Source: Caenibius tardaugens NBRC 16725 (lineage in GTDB: Bacteria > Pseudomonadota > Alphaproteobacteria > Sphingomonadales > Sphingomonadaceae). Taken from it: 64,000 bases of DNA. Made by a program: the position numbers and the translations under genes. The notes beneath the pieces were generated by a model that ran no database searches, was not told where the DNA came from, and was given only the letters and a program-made list of their open reading frames with translations. The DNA lies in contig NZ_CP034179.1 of assembly GCF_003860345.1 (NCBI RefSeq), positions 3,456,001-3,520,000 of the forward strand, given 5' to 3'. Shown here piece by piece: positions 63,746-64,000 of the stretch. Position 1 is the stretch's first letter. Each line of letters opens with the position of its first letter.

Positions 63746-63770
63746 GCGGCCTGATGCGGGATCAGGCCGC
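63746..63770. terminator. Bidirectional hairpin overlapping the purQ stop
   Basis: GCGGCCTGA and TCAGGCCGC are exact reverse complements with a seven-base loop. The right arm covers the purQ stop codon. It separates the convergent GGDEF-EAL and purQ transcripts; no T-run. Confidence 0.55.
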
Positions 63771-64000
63771 TATCAGGCTGCGAATCGCGCTTTCGAACAG
63801 CACACGCCCATCCGATCCGCCGTGTGCGGATTCGATGGCGCGTTCGGGATGCGGCATCATGCCCAGCACGTTGCCGGCCTTGTTCAGCACGCCAGCAATG
63901 TCGCGGGCCGAACCGTTGACCTGTTCGGCGTAGCGGAAAGCCACGCGGCCTTCGCCTTCAATCCGATCCAGCGTTTGACTGTCAGCGAAATAGTTGCCGT
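63762..64000 (-). CDS. purQ: Phosphoribosylformylglycinamidine synthase subunit PurQ (3' end only)
   Basis: The C-terminal 79 residues or so of PurQ, running off the right edge. [13 protein letters not shown] carries the His and Glu of the glutamine-amidotransferase triad, and [14 protein letters not shown] is a conserved strand. PurQ supplies ammonia from glutamine to PurL in purine synthesis. The 5' part lies outside the window. Confidence 0.9.
   Translation of the reverse strand, partial: GNYFADSQTLDRIEGEGRVAFRYAEQVNGSARDIAGVLNKAGNVLGMMPHPERAIESAHGGSDGRVLFESAIRSLIAA

Noticed and set aside
1-64000. tRNA, rRNA, CRISPR arrays, insertion sequences, prophage
   Set aside because: I looked through the intergenic stretches for cloverleaf sequences, regular direct repeats, and transposase or phage genes and found none.

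Overview
This 64 kb window is a high-GC, chromosome-like segment from an alphaproteobacterium, most probably a sphingomonad (Novosphingobium/Sphingobium-like). Three things point there: a circularly permuted two-piece tmRNA gene whose tag reads ANDNEALALAA, the alphaproteobacterial DUF2794 family next to a short serine acetyltransferase, and lptD-surA-pdxA-rsmA and purN-purM-(DUF2066-like)-hdaA blocks with sphingomonad-like proteins. I see no tRNA, rRNA, IS element, prophage or CRISPR array. Coding density is high and only one gene-free stretch exceeds about 300 bp (14973-15286), apart from the tmRNA locus.

Left part (1-6.5 kb): the 3' end of a Cu+-exporting P1B ATPase, an Rnk-type regulator, an isochorismatase-fold hydrolase, a pirin with a divergent LysR regulator, a short-chain dehydrogenase and an MFS exporter.

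Accessory catabolic region (6.5-29.4 kb): two KshA-like Rieske oxygenases, an amidohydrolase-2 protein, an adjacent pair of acyl-CoA dehydrogenases of the alpha2beta2 heteromeric type, an AMP-forming acyl-CoA synthetase, a MaoC hydratase, alpha/beta hydrolases, three NTF2-fold proteins (one resembling ketosteroid isomerase, one BaiE/SnoaL-like), an LLM-class flavin oxidoreductase, a two-ACT protein, two long Cys-type arylsulfatases (one carrying a frameshift) and a formylglycine-generating enzyme that would mature them. Regulators are a MarR, a TetR and an unusual tandem double-TetR protein. Together these look like a pathway that desulfates, CoA-activates, oxygenates and beta-oxidises a steroid-like or other polycyclic/alicyclic substrate. 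The substrate is inference. Several clear inverted repeats lie at the promoters or gene junctions of this region.

Central part (29.4-39 kb): hemN behind a near-consensus FNR box, a succinate-semialdehyde-type dehydrogenase, a LemA-TPM-TPM-NUDIX operon, mscL, the permuted ssrA gene, a small membrane protein and malate synthase G.

Right part (39-64 kb): mostly core functions: an M20 amidohydrolase, the outer-membrane biogenesis/ribosome operon lptD-surA-pdxA-rsmA, pepA-holC-ndk, purN (fused to a YjbR/MmcQ domain)-purM, a DUF2066-like protein and hdaA, cysE-DUF2794, a pstS-porin pair behind a three-repeat Pho box, gph, glmU-glmS, a membrane GGDEF-EAL protein, and the 3' end of purQ at the right edge.
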